Of a stretch of DNA of 64,000 nucleotides, positions 34,693-43,628 are shown piece after piece. The DNA comes from Mesorhizobium sp. WSM4311 (GTDB taxonomy: Bacteria > Pseudomonadota > Alphaproteobacteria > Rhizobiales > Rhizobiaceae). Within the stretch, counting starts at the first letter, position 1, and each line of letters opens with the position of its first letter. The notes below the pieces were generated by a model that did no database searches, was not told the origin of the DNA, and saw only the letters and a program-made list of their open reading frames with translations. The translations under genes and the position numbers were made by a program. The stretch is from positions 372,001-436,000 of the forward strand of contig NZ_NSFV01000005.1 in the NCBI RefSeq assembly GCF_002295115.1, written 5' to 3'.

Positions 34693-35637
34693 CTACTTGC
34701 GCCGCTTCCCCTCGACCGCGTCCCAGAATAGGCTGGCGATGTCGGCGCCGCCAAAGCGCTGCACCTCGCGCACGCCGGTCGGCGAGGTCACGTTGATCTC
34801 GGTCATGTAGTCGCCGATGACGTCGATGCCGACCAGGATGAAGCCGCGTTCCCTGAGCGACGGGCCTATGCGGGCGCAGATCTCGCGCTCGCGCTCGGTC
34901 AGTTCGGTCTTTTCAGCGCGGCCGCCGACATGCATGTTGGAGCGGGAATCGTGCTCGGCCGGAACGCGGTTGATGGCTCCGACCGGCTCGCCGTCGATCA
35001 GGATGATGCGCTTGTCGCCCTTGCGCACGTCCTTGAGATAGCGCTGCACGATATAGGGCTCGCGGAACATCTGGCCGAACATTTCGAGCAGCGAGGCGAG
35101 GTTGCGGTCGGCCTCGTGCAGATGGAAGATGCCGGCGCCGCCATTGCCGTAGAGCGGCTTGACGATGATGTCGCCGAACTCCTTGCGGAAGGCTGCGACT
35201 TCCTGGCTGTCCTTGGTGATCAGCGTGTCCGGCATCAGGTCGGCAAACTCGGTGACGAAGATCTTTTCCGGGCTGTTGCGCACCCAGGCCGGGTCGTTGA
35301 CCACCAGCGTCTTCGGGTGGATGCGCTCGAGGATATGCGTGGTGGTGATGTAGTTCATGTCGAAGGGCGGATCCTGGCGCAGCAGGACCACGTCCATCTC
35401 CGACAGATCGGTGCGCACCTTCTCGCCCAACGAGTAATGGCTGCCCTTCTCGTCGCGCACCTGCAATTCCTCGATGCGCGCAAACACCTTGCCGTCGCGC
35501 AGCGACAGCCGGTCGGGCGTGTAGTGGAACAATTGATGGCCGCGCCTCTGCGCTTCCAGCGACAGCGCGAACGAAGTGTCGCCGGCGATCGACACGGTGG
35601 AGATATGGTCCATCTGGACGGCGATTTTCAGCTTCAT
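34693..35637 (-). CDS. gshB: Glutathione synthetase
   Basis: Joins gamma-glutamylcysteine and glycine with ATP. The 314-residue length equals the enterobacterial enzyme. Visible blocks are [20 protein letters not shown] at the N-terminus, [20 protein letters not shown], the ATP-grasp segment [36 protein letters not shown] and the terminal [12 protein letters not shown]. The ATG at 35637 matches the family start, though the frame stays open upstream. It precedes comM on the same strand with a 182-base gap in which nothing is seen. Confidence 0.95.
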   Translation of the reverse strand: MKLKIAVQMDHISTVSIAGDTSFALSLEAQRRGHQLFHYTPDRLSLRDGKVFARIEELQVRDEKGSHYSLGEKVRTDLSEMDVVLLRQDPPFDMNYITTTHILERIHPKTLVVNDPAWVRNSPEKIFVTEFADLMPDTLITKDSQEVAAFRKEFGDIIVKPLYGNGGAGIFHLHEADRNLASLLEMFGQMFREPYIVQRYLKDVRKGDKRIILIDGEPVGAINRVPAEHDSRSNMHVGGRAEKTELTEREREICARIGPSLRERGFILVGIDVIGDYMTEINVTSPTGVREVQRFGGADIASLFWDAVEGKRRK

Positions 35638-35860
35638 GGCGGGTCCCCAGCGCAGTCGACGAGAGCGATATAAGGGTCGCCGCGCCTTCTGCCAATCGCG
35701 ACGTCTGAAGAACGGCAACGGCAGGACGCAACCCCCGCCAGCCCGATCGCGACAAGGCAAGCGGCCGCGTCATCGTTTTCTTAAGCCTTGCCGTACAAGA
35801 ATAAGCCTCGAATACCCCAACGGCAGGCGCCGGATGGGGGTCCTCGATGGAACAACGACC

Positions 35861-37105
35861 ATGAACGCGCTCACCGCCATCCGCGCCGCCGCGACCGACC
35901 AGCTTGAACTCACCATCCTGATGCCGTGCCTCAACGAGGCCGAGACGCTGGCCGTTTGCATCGGCAAGGCCAGGGCCTTCCTCGACAAGGCCGGCATCCT
36001 GGGTGAGGTGCTGATATCAGACAATGGCAGCACCGATGGCTCGCAGGAGATCGCGGCCCAGGGCGGCGCCCGTGTCGTTCCGGTGGCGCAGAAGGGCTAT
36101 GGCGCGGCCCTGCTGGGCGGCATCGCCGCCGCCAGGGGACGCTTCATCATCATGGGCGATGCCGACGACAGCTACGATTTCGGCGCGCTGGATGCCTTCA
36201 TGACGCGCCTGCGCGACGGCGCCGACCTGGTCATGGGCAATCGCTTCCAGGGCGGCATCGAAACCGGCGCCATGCCGCCGCTGCATCGTTATCTCGGCAA
36301 TCCGGTGCTGAGCTTCGTCGGCCGCCTGTTTTTCCGCATCAAGACCGGGGACTTCCACTGCGGCCTACGCGGCTTCAACGCCGAGAGCATCCGCAAGCTC
36401 GACCTGCAGACGACCGGCATGGAATTCGCCAGCGAAATGGTGGTGCGCAGCGCGCTTGCCGGGCTGCGCATCGAGGAAGTGCCGACCACGCTCAAGCCCG
36501 ACGGCCGCAGCCGGCCCCCGCATCTCAGGACCTGGCGTGACGGCTGGCGGCATCTCAAATTCCTGCTCGTCTACAATCCGCGCTGGATGTTCTTCATCCC
36601 GGGCGCGGCGCTGTGCGGCCTGGGCACGCTGTTCGCGGCCCTTCTGGTGTTTGGACCGCTGCGGGTGATCGACAATCTTTCGCTCGACCTCAACACTTTC
36701 GTCGCCGCCTGCTTCATGATCATCACCGGCATCCAGCTCATCACCTTCGGCGCCATATCGCGATACTATGCCGAGATCACCGGCATCCTGCCGCGCAGCC
36801 GCGGGTCCGACTGGCTGAGAAGGACCATCAGCACCGACCGTCTTGCCGCCAATGCCGGCATCTGCTTTGCCGGCGGTGTCCTGTTCTTCGGCTATGCGGT
36901 GCTGCGCTGGGCGCATCTCGGCTTCGGCCCGCTGAACGATTCCGAAATCCCGCGCATCGTCGTGCTGGGCCTGAGCCTGATCGTCATTTCGTTCCAGGCC
37001 TTCTTTTCGGCATTCCTGCTCGGTGTCCTGGAGATTCCGGTCAAGCGGCTGAAAGCCGGCCAGCCCGGCGGATCAGGCGAAGCCGCCGCGCCTGCTGAAA
37101 AATGA
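35861..37105 (+). CDS. GT2 glycosyltransferase with C-terminal membrane helices
   Basis: A 414-residue protein. The N-terminal GT-A domain has TILMPCLNEAETL, the nucleotide-sugar loop DNGSTDGSQEI and the DxD metal site GDADDSYDF. Four hydrophobic helices in the C-terminal third (for example FIPGAALCGLGTLFAALLVF) anchor it. It resembles polyprenyl-phosphate sugar transferases of the DPM1/GtrB/ArnC kind. The stop overlaps gtrA (ATGA). An in-frame ATG at 35834 is an alternative start; neither has a strong ribosome site. Confidence 0.87.
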   Translation: MNALTAIRAAATDQLELTILMPCLNEAETLAVCIGKARAFLDKAGILGEVLISDNGSTDGSQEIAAQGGARVVPVAQKGYGAALLGGIAAARGRFIIMGDADDSYDFGALDAFMTRLRDGADLVMGNRFQGGIETGAMPPLHRYLGNPVLSFVGRLFFRIKTGDFHCGLRGFNAESIRKLDLQTTGMEFASEMVVRSALAGLRIEEVPTTLKPDGRSRPPHLRTWRDGWRHLKFLLVYNPRWMFFIPGAALCGLGTLFAALLVFGPLRVIDNLSLDLNTFVAACFMIITGIQLITFGAISRYYAEITGILPRSRGSDWLRRTISTDRLAANAGICFAGGVLFFGYAVLRWAHLGFGPLNDSEIPRIVVLGLSLIVISFQAFFSAFLLGVLEIPVKRLKAGQPGGSGEAAAPAEK

Positions 37106-37509
37106 GCCGGCTTCTACGAAAATTCGCCGCCATACGGCTTGTCCGATTTGTCATCGTCGGCATTGGCGCGGCGCTGCTGCTTTTCGTACTGTCATGGGCC
37201 TTGGTGTCGGCCGGGATGCCGCCATTCGTCGGAAGCGTCATCGCCTACATGCTGGCCTTTGTCGTGGCATATTCGGCACAGCGTGGCTGGACGTTCGAGG
37301 GACGGCACGACCACGCCCATGCGCTGCCACGGTATCTCGCCACCCAGCTGGTCTGCGCAGGGTTCGCAGGCCTGTCCGCCCATGTCGCGGTGTCGATATT
37401 TTCCGCCTCGCCGCTGATCATGTCAGCCATCATCACGATCGCCGCAAGCGCCGCGAGCTATGTGCTCTCATCGGTCTGGGTGTTTCGCGACGATCAAAGA
37501 GCCGCGTGA
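37102..37509 (+). CDS. GtrA-like flippase-type membrane protein
   Basis: A 135-residue protein with four transmembrane helices of the GtrA type (LVRFVIVGIGAALLLFVLSW, GSVIAYMLAFVVAYSAQRGW, then two more) and the typical ending SSVWVFRDD. GtrA proteins are thought to move undecaprenyl-phosphate-linked sugars across the inner membrane. It overlaps the GT2 gene by 4 bases and precedes a large polytopic protein, giving the three parts of a synthase-flippase-transferase set. Confidence 0.88.
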   Translation: MSRLLRKFAAIRLVRFVIVGIGAALLLFVLSWALVSAGMPPFVGSVIAYMLAFVVAYSAQRGWTFEGRHDHAHALPRYLATQLVCAGFAGLSAHVAVSIFSASPLIMSAIITIAASAASYVLSSVWVFRDDQRAA

Positions 37510-37624
37510 AGGCATTCGACGGCGGCCCGTCGACGCGATGCGACGAAGCGCAAGGCTGGTTTAAGATTTGCGCAGTGAGTTCGCGATAACTTCCGGCACG
37601 AAAAGAGCGCCCAGAGGCCGTCCC

Positions 37625-39442
37625 GTGACTCCTGCCAAGACCATGATCTCCGCCGAGGCCACGCCACGTCCGTCACGGTATAACGACCTCGCGCTCGTGC
37701 TCGTCGCCACGCTGGTGATGGTTGCCGTCAGCGCTCTCAGCGGATTCCGTGACTTGACCGACGCCGGCGGCGACAATGACAATCTGCTGCGCCTGGTCGA
37801 GGTTCGCGACATGCTGGCCGGCCAGGGCTGGTTCGACCTGCATCAGTACCGGATGGGTCTCGAAGGCGGCTTCGTCATGCACTGGTCGCGGTTGGTCGAC
37901 GCACCGCTTGCCGCCATCGTTCTCGTAGCCTCGGCGCTGACCGGCAGCATGGCAAGGGCCGAGACAATCGCCGAGGTGCTCTGGCCGGCACTGCTCTTCT
38001 CCCTCGCTTTGCTCTTTACCGCCCGCGCGGCGCGCAGTTTCGCCGGTGCCGCCGCCGTGCTGCCGGCCGTCGTCATCGGCGCCGCGGCGCTGCATTTCAT
38101 CGGCATCTTTTCGCCCGGCTCGCTCGATCATCACAATGTCCAGCTGACGCTGACCATGGCCTGCCTGAGCCTGCTGCTCGATGCACCCGTGCAGCGCTGG
38201 GCCGCGCTGCTCGCGGGCCTGTGCGCGGCGCTGATGCTGGCCGTCGGCATGGAAACGGCGCCCTACGTCGCCACCATCGGCGCGTGCATTGCCTTGCTGT
38301 TTGTCGCCGACCCCGGCGGCGAGGGGCGGATCGCCAGGGATTTCGGCCTTGGCTTTGCCGGCGTTTCAGGGCTGGTCTTCGTCACCACCATCGCCCCGTC
38401 GGCGTGGGGCCAGCCGCAATGCGATGCCTTTTCGACAGTGCAGTTCGTGGTGGCCGCGCTCGCCGGATGCGGCCTCGCCGCCGCGGCATCGCTCGATATG
38501 GCCAAAGCCACGCTCGGCCGGCGTCTCGTGGCACTCGGCCTGCTTGGCGTGGTGCTTGCCGCTGTCGTGGTGTCGCTTTTCCCGCAATGCCTGGCGGCTC
38601 CCTATGCGAACCTCGATCCGCGCCTCAGGGAATTGTGGCTCGACAACATCGAAGAGGCGCAGTCGCTGTACAAGCTTGTCATCTACAATCGGGTCGCGGT
38701 GGTAGAGCGTTTTGCCACGCCACTGGTGGCGATCCTGCTGATGGCGCTTGGCCTCGGTCGTGGCGGCTCGCGGCGGCAGGACAGCCTGGTTGGCGCGCTG
38801 CTGGTGGTGGCGTTCCTGGTCAGTGCCTGGCAAGTGCGCGGCTCGACCTTCTCCATTGCCCTGGCGGTGATCCCGCTTTGCGCCTGGATCGCCAAATGGC
38901 GGCAGCGGGCCGAAGCCAGCCCGTCGCGCGGCTCCGCGCTCAGGGTGGCCGCGGCCTGGCTGGTTTCGGTCAATGCACTCTGGGCGTGCGCGGCCGTGGC
39001 TGCGTCAAGCGCCTTCGAAACCAGTGCGGCCGTCAACGGCGCCAGTGTCAATGGGAACTGCCAAGGCAAGACCTCGTTTGCGGCGCTCAGCCAGCTGCCG
39101 GACACCGCCGTGCTCGCTATTTCCAATCTCGGATCGCCCATCCTGGCCTATTCCGGACATCGCGTTTTCGCCGGGCCGTATCATCGCAACGTCGCGGGAA
39201 ACCTGCTTGCACTCGATACCTTCCTCGGATCGGACGCCGATGCCAGGTCGGTGGTCGAAAGCCACCATGTCGGGCTTGTCGCGCTCTGCCGTGGCAACCC
39301 GGAAACCCGCCTGCTCGTCGGCAGGGCGCCTGACGGATTCCTGGCCAGGCTGGCGCGCGGCGACGTGCCGGACTGGCTGGAGCCGGTGGCGGAGACGGGC
39401 AGGCCCCTGCTTGAGCTCTATCGCGTCAAGCTTGGCGGCTGA
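37625..39442 (+). CDS. Large polytopic membrane protein, GT-C glycosyltransferase-like
   Basis: A 605-residue protein with about 11-12 predicted transmembrane helices. The first periplasmic loop has the acidic motif GGDNDNLLRLVEVRDMLAGQ and then HWSRLVDAP, reminiscent of catalytic acidic residues in the first loop of GT-C enzymes. The soluble C-terminal 130 residues face the periplasm. Similar proteins have been called AcrB-like, which the topology does not support. A GTG at 37625 with AGAGG seven bases upstream is chosen; an ATG at 37643 is possible. It likely transfers a sugar supplied by the preceding two genes. Confidence 0.65.
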   Translation: MTPAKTMISAEATPRPSRYNDLALVLVATLVMVAVSALSGFRDLTDAGGDNDNLLRLVEVRDMLAGQGWFDLHQYRMGLEGGFVMHWSRLVDAPLAAIVLVASALTGSMARAETIAEVLWPALLFSLALLFTARAARSFAGAAAVLPAVVIGAAALHFIGIFSPGSLDHHNVQLTLTMACLSLLLDAPVQRWAALLAGLCAALMLAVGMETAPYVATIGACIALLFVADPGGEGRIARDFGLGFAGVSGLVFVTTIAPSAWGQPQCDAFSTVQFVVAALAGCGLAAAASLDMAKATLGRRLVALGLLGVVLAAVVVSLFPQCLAAPYANLDPRLRELWLDNIEEAQSLYKLVIYNRVAVVERFATPLVAILLMALGLGRGGSRRQDSLVGALLVVAFLVSAWQVRGSTFSIALAVIPLCAWIAKWRQRAEASPSRGSALRVAAAWLVSVNALWACAAVAASSAFETSAAVNGASVNGNCQGKTSFAALSQLPDTAVLAISNLGSPILAYSGHRVFAGPYHRNVAGNLLALDTFLGSDADARSVVESHHVGLVALCRGNPETRLLVGRAPDGFLARLARGDVPDWLEPVAETGRPLLELYRVKLGG

Positions 39443-39652
39443 AAATCACCGCGAAAACAAGGGTTTGACGCTCAGCTTAGCCGGCTTTCCCTGGGCGTCC
39501 GGCTCTTTGCCGCGACAACATCGCCGGGGAAACCGGATTGCGTTTTCCGGATCGTGTCCCGGCCGCAAAAAAATCGATTTTCGAGATACGTTTCCTAAAG
39601 GGTTTGCTGCCAGTCTCCGATATAAATTCCGACGTCAAAAACAGGGACACCG

Positions 39653-41002
39653 ATGCAAACTCCGTTTGGCACCGGTCAGGCAAACAGGGAGAGCACGGAT
39701 CTGGCCTTCACCGATCCGTTGACCGGGCTTGGCAACCATCGCCGCTTCTTCGACAAGGTCGATCGCCTGATCAGCGACCGCGCCGATGATCCCGCGCCTT
39801 TCACCGTCGGCATTCTCGACCTCGACGGCTTCAAGCCGATCAACGATCTGTTCGGCCACAAGGCCGGCGACGACATCCTGATCCAGGTCGCCATGCGGCT
39901 GCGCGCCTCGATGGACGGCCATTCGACGGTCTGCCGCATCGGCGCCGACGAATTCGCCTTCCTCTATCCGCTGGTGTTCTCCGAGGAAGCGGCGGCGGAA
40001 AAATCCCGCATGCTGATCGAGATCCTGTCGGCGCCATACGATGTCGGCGAACGCACCGCCAGGCTGTCGGCCTCGGTCGGCTGCTCGCTGTTTTATTCCG
40101 GCGACGAGACCACCGAGATCCTCATCAACAAGGCCGAAACCGCGCTCTACCACGCCAAGCGCTCCGGCCGTGGCCGGGTCGTCGTCTACACCCGCGAGAT
40201 GGAAGAGGCGGCCAAGCGCGTCACCCGCATCGAGCAGGCTCTGCGCCGCGCCGTCTCGGCCGGCGAGGTGGAGCCGCATTTCCAACCTATCGTCGACCTC
40301 ACCACGCGCCGCACCATCGGCTTCGAGACGCTGGCGCGCTGGACCGATCGGGACCTCGGCGCCGTGCCGCCGACCGTCTTCATCCCCATCGCCGAAGAGC
40401 GCGGCATCATCGGCCCGCTGTCGCAGCTCGTGCTGCGCAAGGCGACCGAGGCGGCCAGAAACTGGCCGAGCGACCTGTTCCTGTCCTTCAACCTGTCGCC
40501 CTCGCAGCTCGTCGACCAGAACACCGGCCTGCACATATTGGCGATCCTCGACCGCACCGGCTTTGATCCGCGCCGCCTCGAGATCGAGATTACCGAGACC
40601 GGCCTGATGAACGACCCGGCCTCGGCCGCGCAGATCGTCGAGGATCTGCGCCGCGTCGGCATCCGCGTCTCGCTCGACGATTTCGGCACCGGCCAGTCCT
40701 CGCTCGGCCGCCTCCGCGAATTCCATTTCGACAAGCTCAAGATCGACCGCGCCTTCGTCTCCTCCATTCTCGACGACCGCCCGTCCGAACACATCATCCG
40801 CGCCATTCTCGCCATGTGCGAAGGGCTTGGCATGGACGTGGTCGCCGAAGGCATCGAAGAGGAAGCGCAGGCCGATCGCCTTGTCCAGTTCGGCTGCGCC
40901 GGCGGGCAGGGCTATCTCTTTGGCAAGCCGGTCGATGCCGACGCCACGCTCGGCTATCTCCGCGATTCCTTCCGCGGCGCCCTGCGCGCCAAGGCGATCT
41001 GA
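39653..41002 (+). CDS. GGDEF-EAL protein with altered signature motifs
   Basis: A 449-residue cytoplasmic protein. The GGDEF domain (about 18-180) has DPLTGLGNHRRFF and DLDGFKPINDLFGH, but the signature reads GADEF instead of GGDEF. The EAL domain (about 190-440) has ETLARW for the EAL motif, FNLSPSQL, EITETGLM, DDFGTGQSSLG, KIDRAFV and EGIEEEAQ. Most metal and catalytic acids are kept, so phosphodiesterase activity on cyclic di-GMP is plausible while cyclase activity is less certain. No sensory domain or membrane anchor precedes it. Confidence 0.9.
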   Translation: MQTPFGTGQANRESTDLAFTDPLTGLGNHRRFFDKVDRLISDRADDPAPFTVGILDLDGFKPINDLFGHKAGDDILIQVAMRLRASMDGHSTVCRIGADEFAFLYPLVFSEEAAAEKSRMLIEILSAPYDVGERTARLSASVGCSLFYSGDETTEILINKAETALYHAKRSGRGRVVVYTREMEEAAKRVTRIEQALRRAVSAGEVEPHFQPIVDLTTRRTIGFETLARWTDRDLGAVPPTVFIPIAEERGIIGPLSQLVLRKATEAARNWPSDLFLSFNLSPSQLVDQNTGLHILAILDRTGFDPRRLEIEITETGLMNDPASAAQIVEDLRRVGIRVSLDDFGTGQSSLGRLREFHFDKLKIDRAFVSSILDDRPSEHIIRAILAMCEGLGMDVVAEGIEEEAQADRLVQFGCAGGQGYLFGKPVDADATLGYLRDSFRGALRAKAI

Positions 41003-41206
41003 CCGGCGATTTCGACGTAGTCAGCATTCCGCCGATGTCGCGGCGCGCTTCCACTGCGGCGCATTGTCGTTTTGTCCGACATGAGCCTGCAAATCCGACG
41101 TTTCGCCCTTGCCCGCGCGACTTGCGTGGCTAGGATGCGCGCCGTTCACGCCTACAGCGCCGTGCGTCCTTGGGACGCGCAAAGGACGCTGTTGCAACTT
41201 ATGTTT

Positions 41207-41254
41207 GCGCATGATCCCTATCCGAAAATCGATCCGATTTTCGGGGTCATGCGC
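41207..41254. repeat. REP-like palindrome upstream of the galactonate operon
   Basis: Outer arms GCGCATGATCCC (41207-41218) and GGGGTCATGCGC, inner arms CCGAAAATCGATC / GATTTTCGG. A related half (GCATGATCCCGAAAAGTCGG) lies at about 20979-21006 after the TrxR-like gene. The element ends about 15 bases before the SDR start and is the most notable feature of the 267-base gap. Confidence 0.7.
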
Positions 41255-41269
41255 TGGGAGACAAGAAAG

Positions 41270-42037
41270 ATGATGCCATCGGCGGATTTTGCCGACCTCA
41301 AGGGCGCCTCGGTGCTGATCACCGGCGGCGGTTCCGGGATCGGCGCGGCGCTGACCGAGGGTTTCGTGCGCCAGGGCGCCAATGTCGCCTTCATCGACAT
41401 CGCCGAGGGTCCGAGCACGCTGCTTGCCGACCGCATCGAGAAGGAATTCGGCCGGCGGCCGCTCTATCTCAAGACCGATCTGCGCGACATCGAGGCGCTG
41501 CGCGCCTCGGCGGCCAAGGCGGCACAGGCGCATGGCGATGTCACCGTGCTGATCAACAATGCCGCCTGGGACGAGCGCCACGCCGTCGAGGACGTGACGG
41601 TGGAGTTCTGGGACAACAACCAGGCGATCAACCTCAGACCACATTTCTTCACCGCGCAGGCGGTGGCGCCGGGCATGAAGCGGGCCGGGGGCGGCTCGAT
41701 CATCAACTTCACCTCGACATCCTACCTCATCAACCATCCCGACATGCCGGCCTACACCGCCGCCAAGGCGGGCATCCTCGGCCTCACCAAAGGGCTGGCC
41801 GGCAAGCTCGGGCCCGACCGTATCCGCGTCAACGCCGTCGCGCCCGGCTGGGTGATCACCGAGCGGCAGCAGGAACGCTGGGTGACCGAAGGGGCGCTTG
41901 CAGCCCATGTCGCCAAGCAGTGCATCAAGGAGGTCATGCGCCCGGACGACATGGTCGGCACGGTGCTGTTCCTGGCCTCGGATGCCTCGCGCATGCTGAC
42001 CGCGCAGATGCTGATCGTCGACGGAGGTTTTCTGTGA
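41270..42037 (+). CDS. Short-chain dehydrogenase, probable sugar 1-dehydrogenase
   Basis: A 255-residue SDR. The cofactor site is VLITGGGSGIGAAL, the structural motif is LINNAAWDERH and the catalytic Tyr-Lys pair is in AYTAAKAGIL. Aspartate at the end of the second strand (FIDIAE) favours NAD. It opens an operon with dgoK, dgoA and a lactonase, so oxidation of D-galactose or a related aldose to its lactone is the likely job. Two adjacent ATGs (41270, 41273) follow GGGAG; the first is used. The stop overlaps dgoK (GTGA). Confidence 0.88.
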   Translation: MMPSADFADLKGASVLITGGGSGIGAALTEGFVRQGANVAFIDIAEGPSTLLADRIEKEFGRRPLYLKTDLRDIEALRASAAKAAQAHGDVTVLINNAAWDERHAVEDVTVEFWDNNQAINLRPHFFTAQAVAPGMKRAGGGSIINFTSTSYLINHPDMPAYTAAKAGILGLTKGLAGKLGPDRIRVNAVAPGWVITERQQERWVTEGALAAHVAKQCIKEVMRPDDMVGTVLFLASDASRMLTAQMLIVDGGFL

Positions 42038-42993
42038 GCCCGGAATTTGCCGGCGATATGCCGGCGGTAGCCGCGCTTGATTGGGGCACGACCCGGCTTC
42101 GCGCATGGCTGATCGACGGCAGCGGCAAGGTGCTTGCCGAGCGCCGCGGCGATGACGGCCTGATCACCGCGCGCGAAAAAGGTTTTTCGAACGTTCTGGA
42201 AGGCCATCTGGCCGCCCTGGGCGCGCCGGAAACACTGCCCGTCATCATCTGCGGCATGGCCGGCTCCCGTCAGGGCTGGATCGAGGCGCCCTATGTGAGC
42301 GTGCCGGCGCCGATCGGCGCCATCCTCGGCGGTGCCGCCCGCGTGGCTGATCAGAAACGCGACATCCGCATCGTGCCGGGCCTTGCCCAGCGCCTGGCCG
42401 ATGCGCCCGATGTCATGCGCGGTGAGGAAACACAGCTTGCCGGCGCCGGTTTGCCGCCGAAGGGGCGGCATCTCGCCTGCATGCCTGGCACCCATTCGAA
42501 ATGGGTGCTGGTCGAGGACGGCGCGGTTGCCGGCTTCGGCACATGGCCGACCGGCGAGTTGTTCTCGGTGCTTTCAGCGCATTCCATCCTCAAACATTCG
42601 CTGGGCGAGCATCCGGCTCCCGTCGCTGCGGGCAATCCGTTCTTCCGGCAGTGGTGCGAACGCGCGCTCGGCGAGGGCGGTGACGTCACCTCGAAGCTGT
42701 TTGCCATCCGCGCCGCCGGGCTCCTGCAGGACCTGAAGTCGGAAGATGCGGCTTCCTGTCTGTCCGGGCTTCTGATCGGCGGCGAGATCGCCTCGGCGAA
42801 GCGCCGCTATGGCGCCGGCGATGCGCCCGTCGTGCTGATTGCCTCGGGCGCGCTCGCTGTGCTCTACCAGGCCGCACTCGGCTTTGCGGGGCTTGCCGTC
42901 CGCACCGTCGACGCCGATGAAGCGGTGCGCGCCGGCCTCATCGAAGCCGCGCGCGAAAACGGCATGATCGCCAGAACCGGAGCCTTGGCATGA
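42034..42993 (+). CDS. dgoK: 2-dehydro-3-deoxygalactonokinase
   Basis: Phosphorylates 2-keto-3-deoxygalactonate at C6 with ATP. The 319-residue protein shows the DgoK pattern: the N-terminal phosphate-binding ALDWGTTRLRAWLID, ITAREKGFSNVLEGHL, ICGMAGSRQGWIEAPYV, MPGTHSKWVLVEDG and FSVLSAHSILKHSLG. The GTG start overlaps the SDR stop, with GGAGG at 42022-42026. The stop overlaps dgoA by 4 bases. Confidence 0.94.
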   Translation: MSPEFAGDMPAVAALDWGTTRLRAWLIDGSGKVLAERRGDDGLITAREKGFSNVLEGHLAALGAPETLPVIICGMAGSRQGWIEAPYVSVPAPIGAILGGAARVADQKRDIRIVPGLAQRLADAPDVMRGEETQLAGAGLPPKGRHLACMPGTHSKWVLVEDGAVAGFGTWPTGELFSVLSAHSILKHSLGEHPAPVAAGNPFFRQWCERALGEGGDVTSKLFAIRAAGLLQDLKSEDAASCLSGLLIGGEIASAKRRYGAGDAPVVLIASGALAVLYQAALGFAGLAVRTVDADEAVRAGLIEAARENGMIARTGALA

Positions 42994-43628
42994 CCGAGAC
43001 CGCAGCCTTTCCAAGACTCAAGCGCGGGCTGGTCGCCATCCTGCGCGGCCTGAAACCCACGGAGGCGATTGCCATGGGGCAGGCGCTGTTCGACGCCGGC
43101 ATCGAGGCGATCGAAGTGCCGCTCAACTCGCCCCAGCCATTCTCGTCGATCGCCAGGATTGTCCAAGTGCTGCCGAAAACCGCCTTGGTCGGTGCCGGCA
43201 CGGTGCTGACGGCGGCCGATGTCGACGGCCTGCACCAGGCCGGCGGGCGGCTGCTGGTCAGCCCCAACATCGATGCCGAGGTGATGGCGCGCGCCATGCA
43301 CTACGGCATGGTGACCATGCCCGGCGTGTTCACGCCGACGGAAGCTTTTCAGGCGATCCGGCTGGGCGCTTCGGCCCTGAAATTCTTTCCGGCGAGCGCG
43401 CTCGGCGCATCAGGCATTTCCGCCATCCGGGCGGTGCTGCCGGCGCAGACCCTGGTCGGCGCCGTCGGCGGCGTTTCGGAGAAGGACTTTGCCGGCTACA
43501 AGGCGGTGGGCGTCTCGGTCTTCGGCCTGGGCTCCAGCCTGTTCAAACCGGGCATGAGCGTCGACGACGTCGCCGCCCGTGCGCACGCCGCCGTTGCGGC
43601 CTGGGATGCGGTGTTCGGAGAAGCATGA
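42990..43628 (+). CDS. dgoA: 2-dehydro-3-deoxy-6-phosphogalactonate aldolase
   Basis: Splits 2-keto-3-deoxy-6-phosphogalactonate into pyruvate and glyceraldehyde 3-phosphate. The 212-residue class I aldolase has GLVAILRGLKPTEA with the catalytic Glu region, VGAGTVLTAADVDG, the Schiff-base Lys in GASALKFFPASALG and VGAVGGVSEKD. It is coupled by ATGA overlaps to dgoK before it and to the lactonase gene after it. Confidence 0.95.
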   Translation: MTETAAFPRLKRGLVAILRGLKPTEAIAMGQALFDAGIEAIEVPLNSPQPFSSIARIVQVLPKTALVGAGTVLTAADVDGLHQAGGRLLVSPNIDAEVMARAMHYGMVTMPGVFTPTEAFQAIRLGASALKFFPASALGASGISAIRAVLPAQTLVGAVGGVSEKDFAGYKAVGVSVFGLGSSLFKPGMSVDDVAARAHAAVAAWDAVFGEA

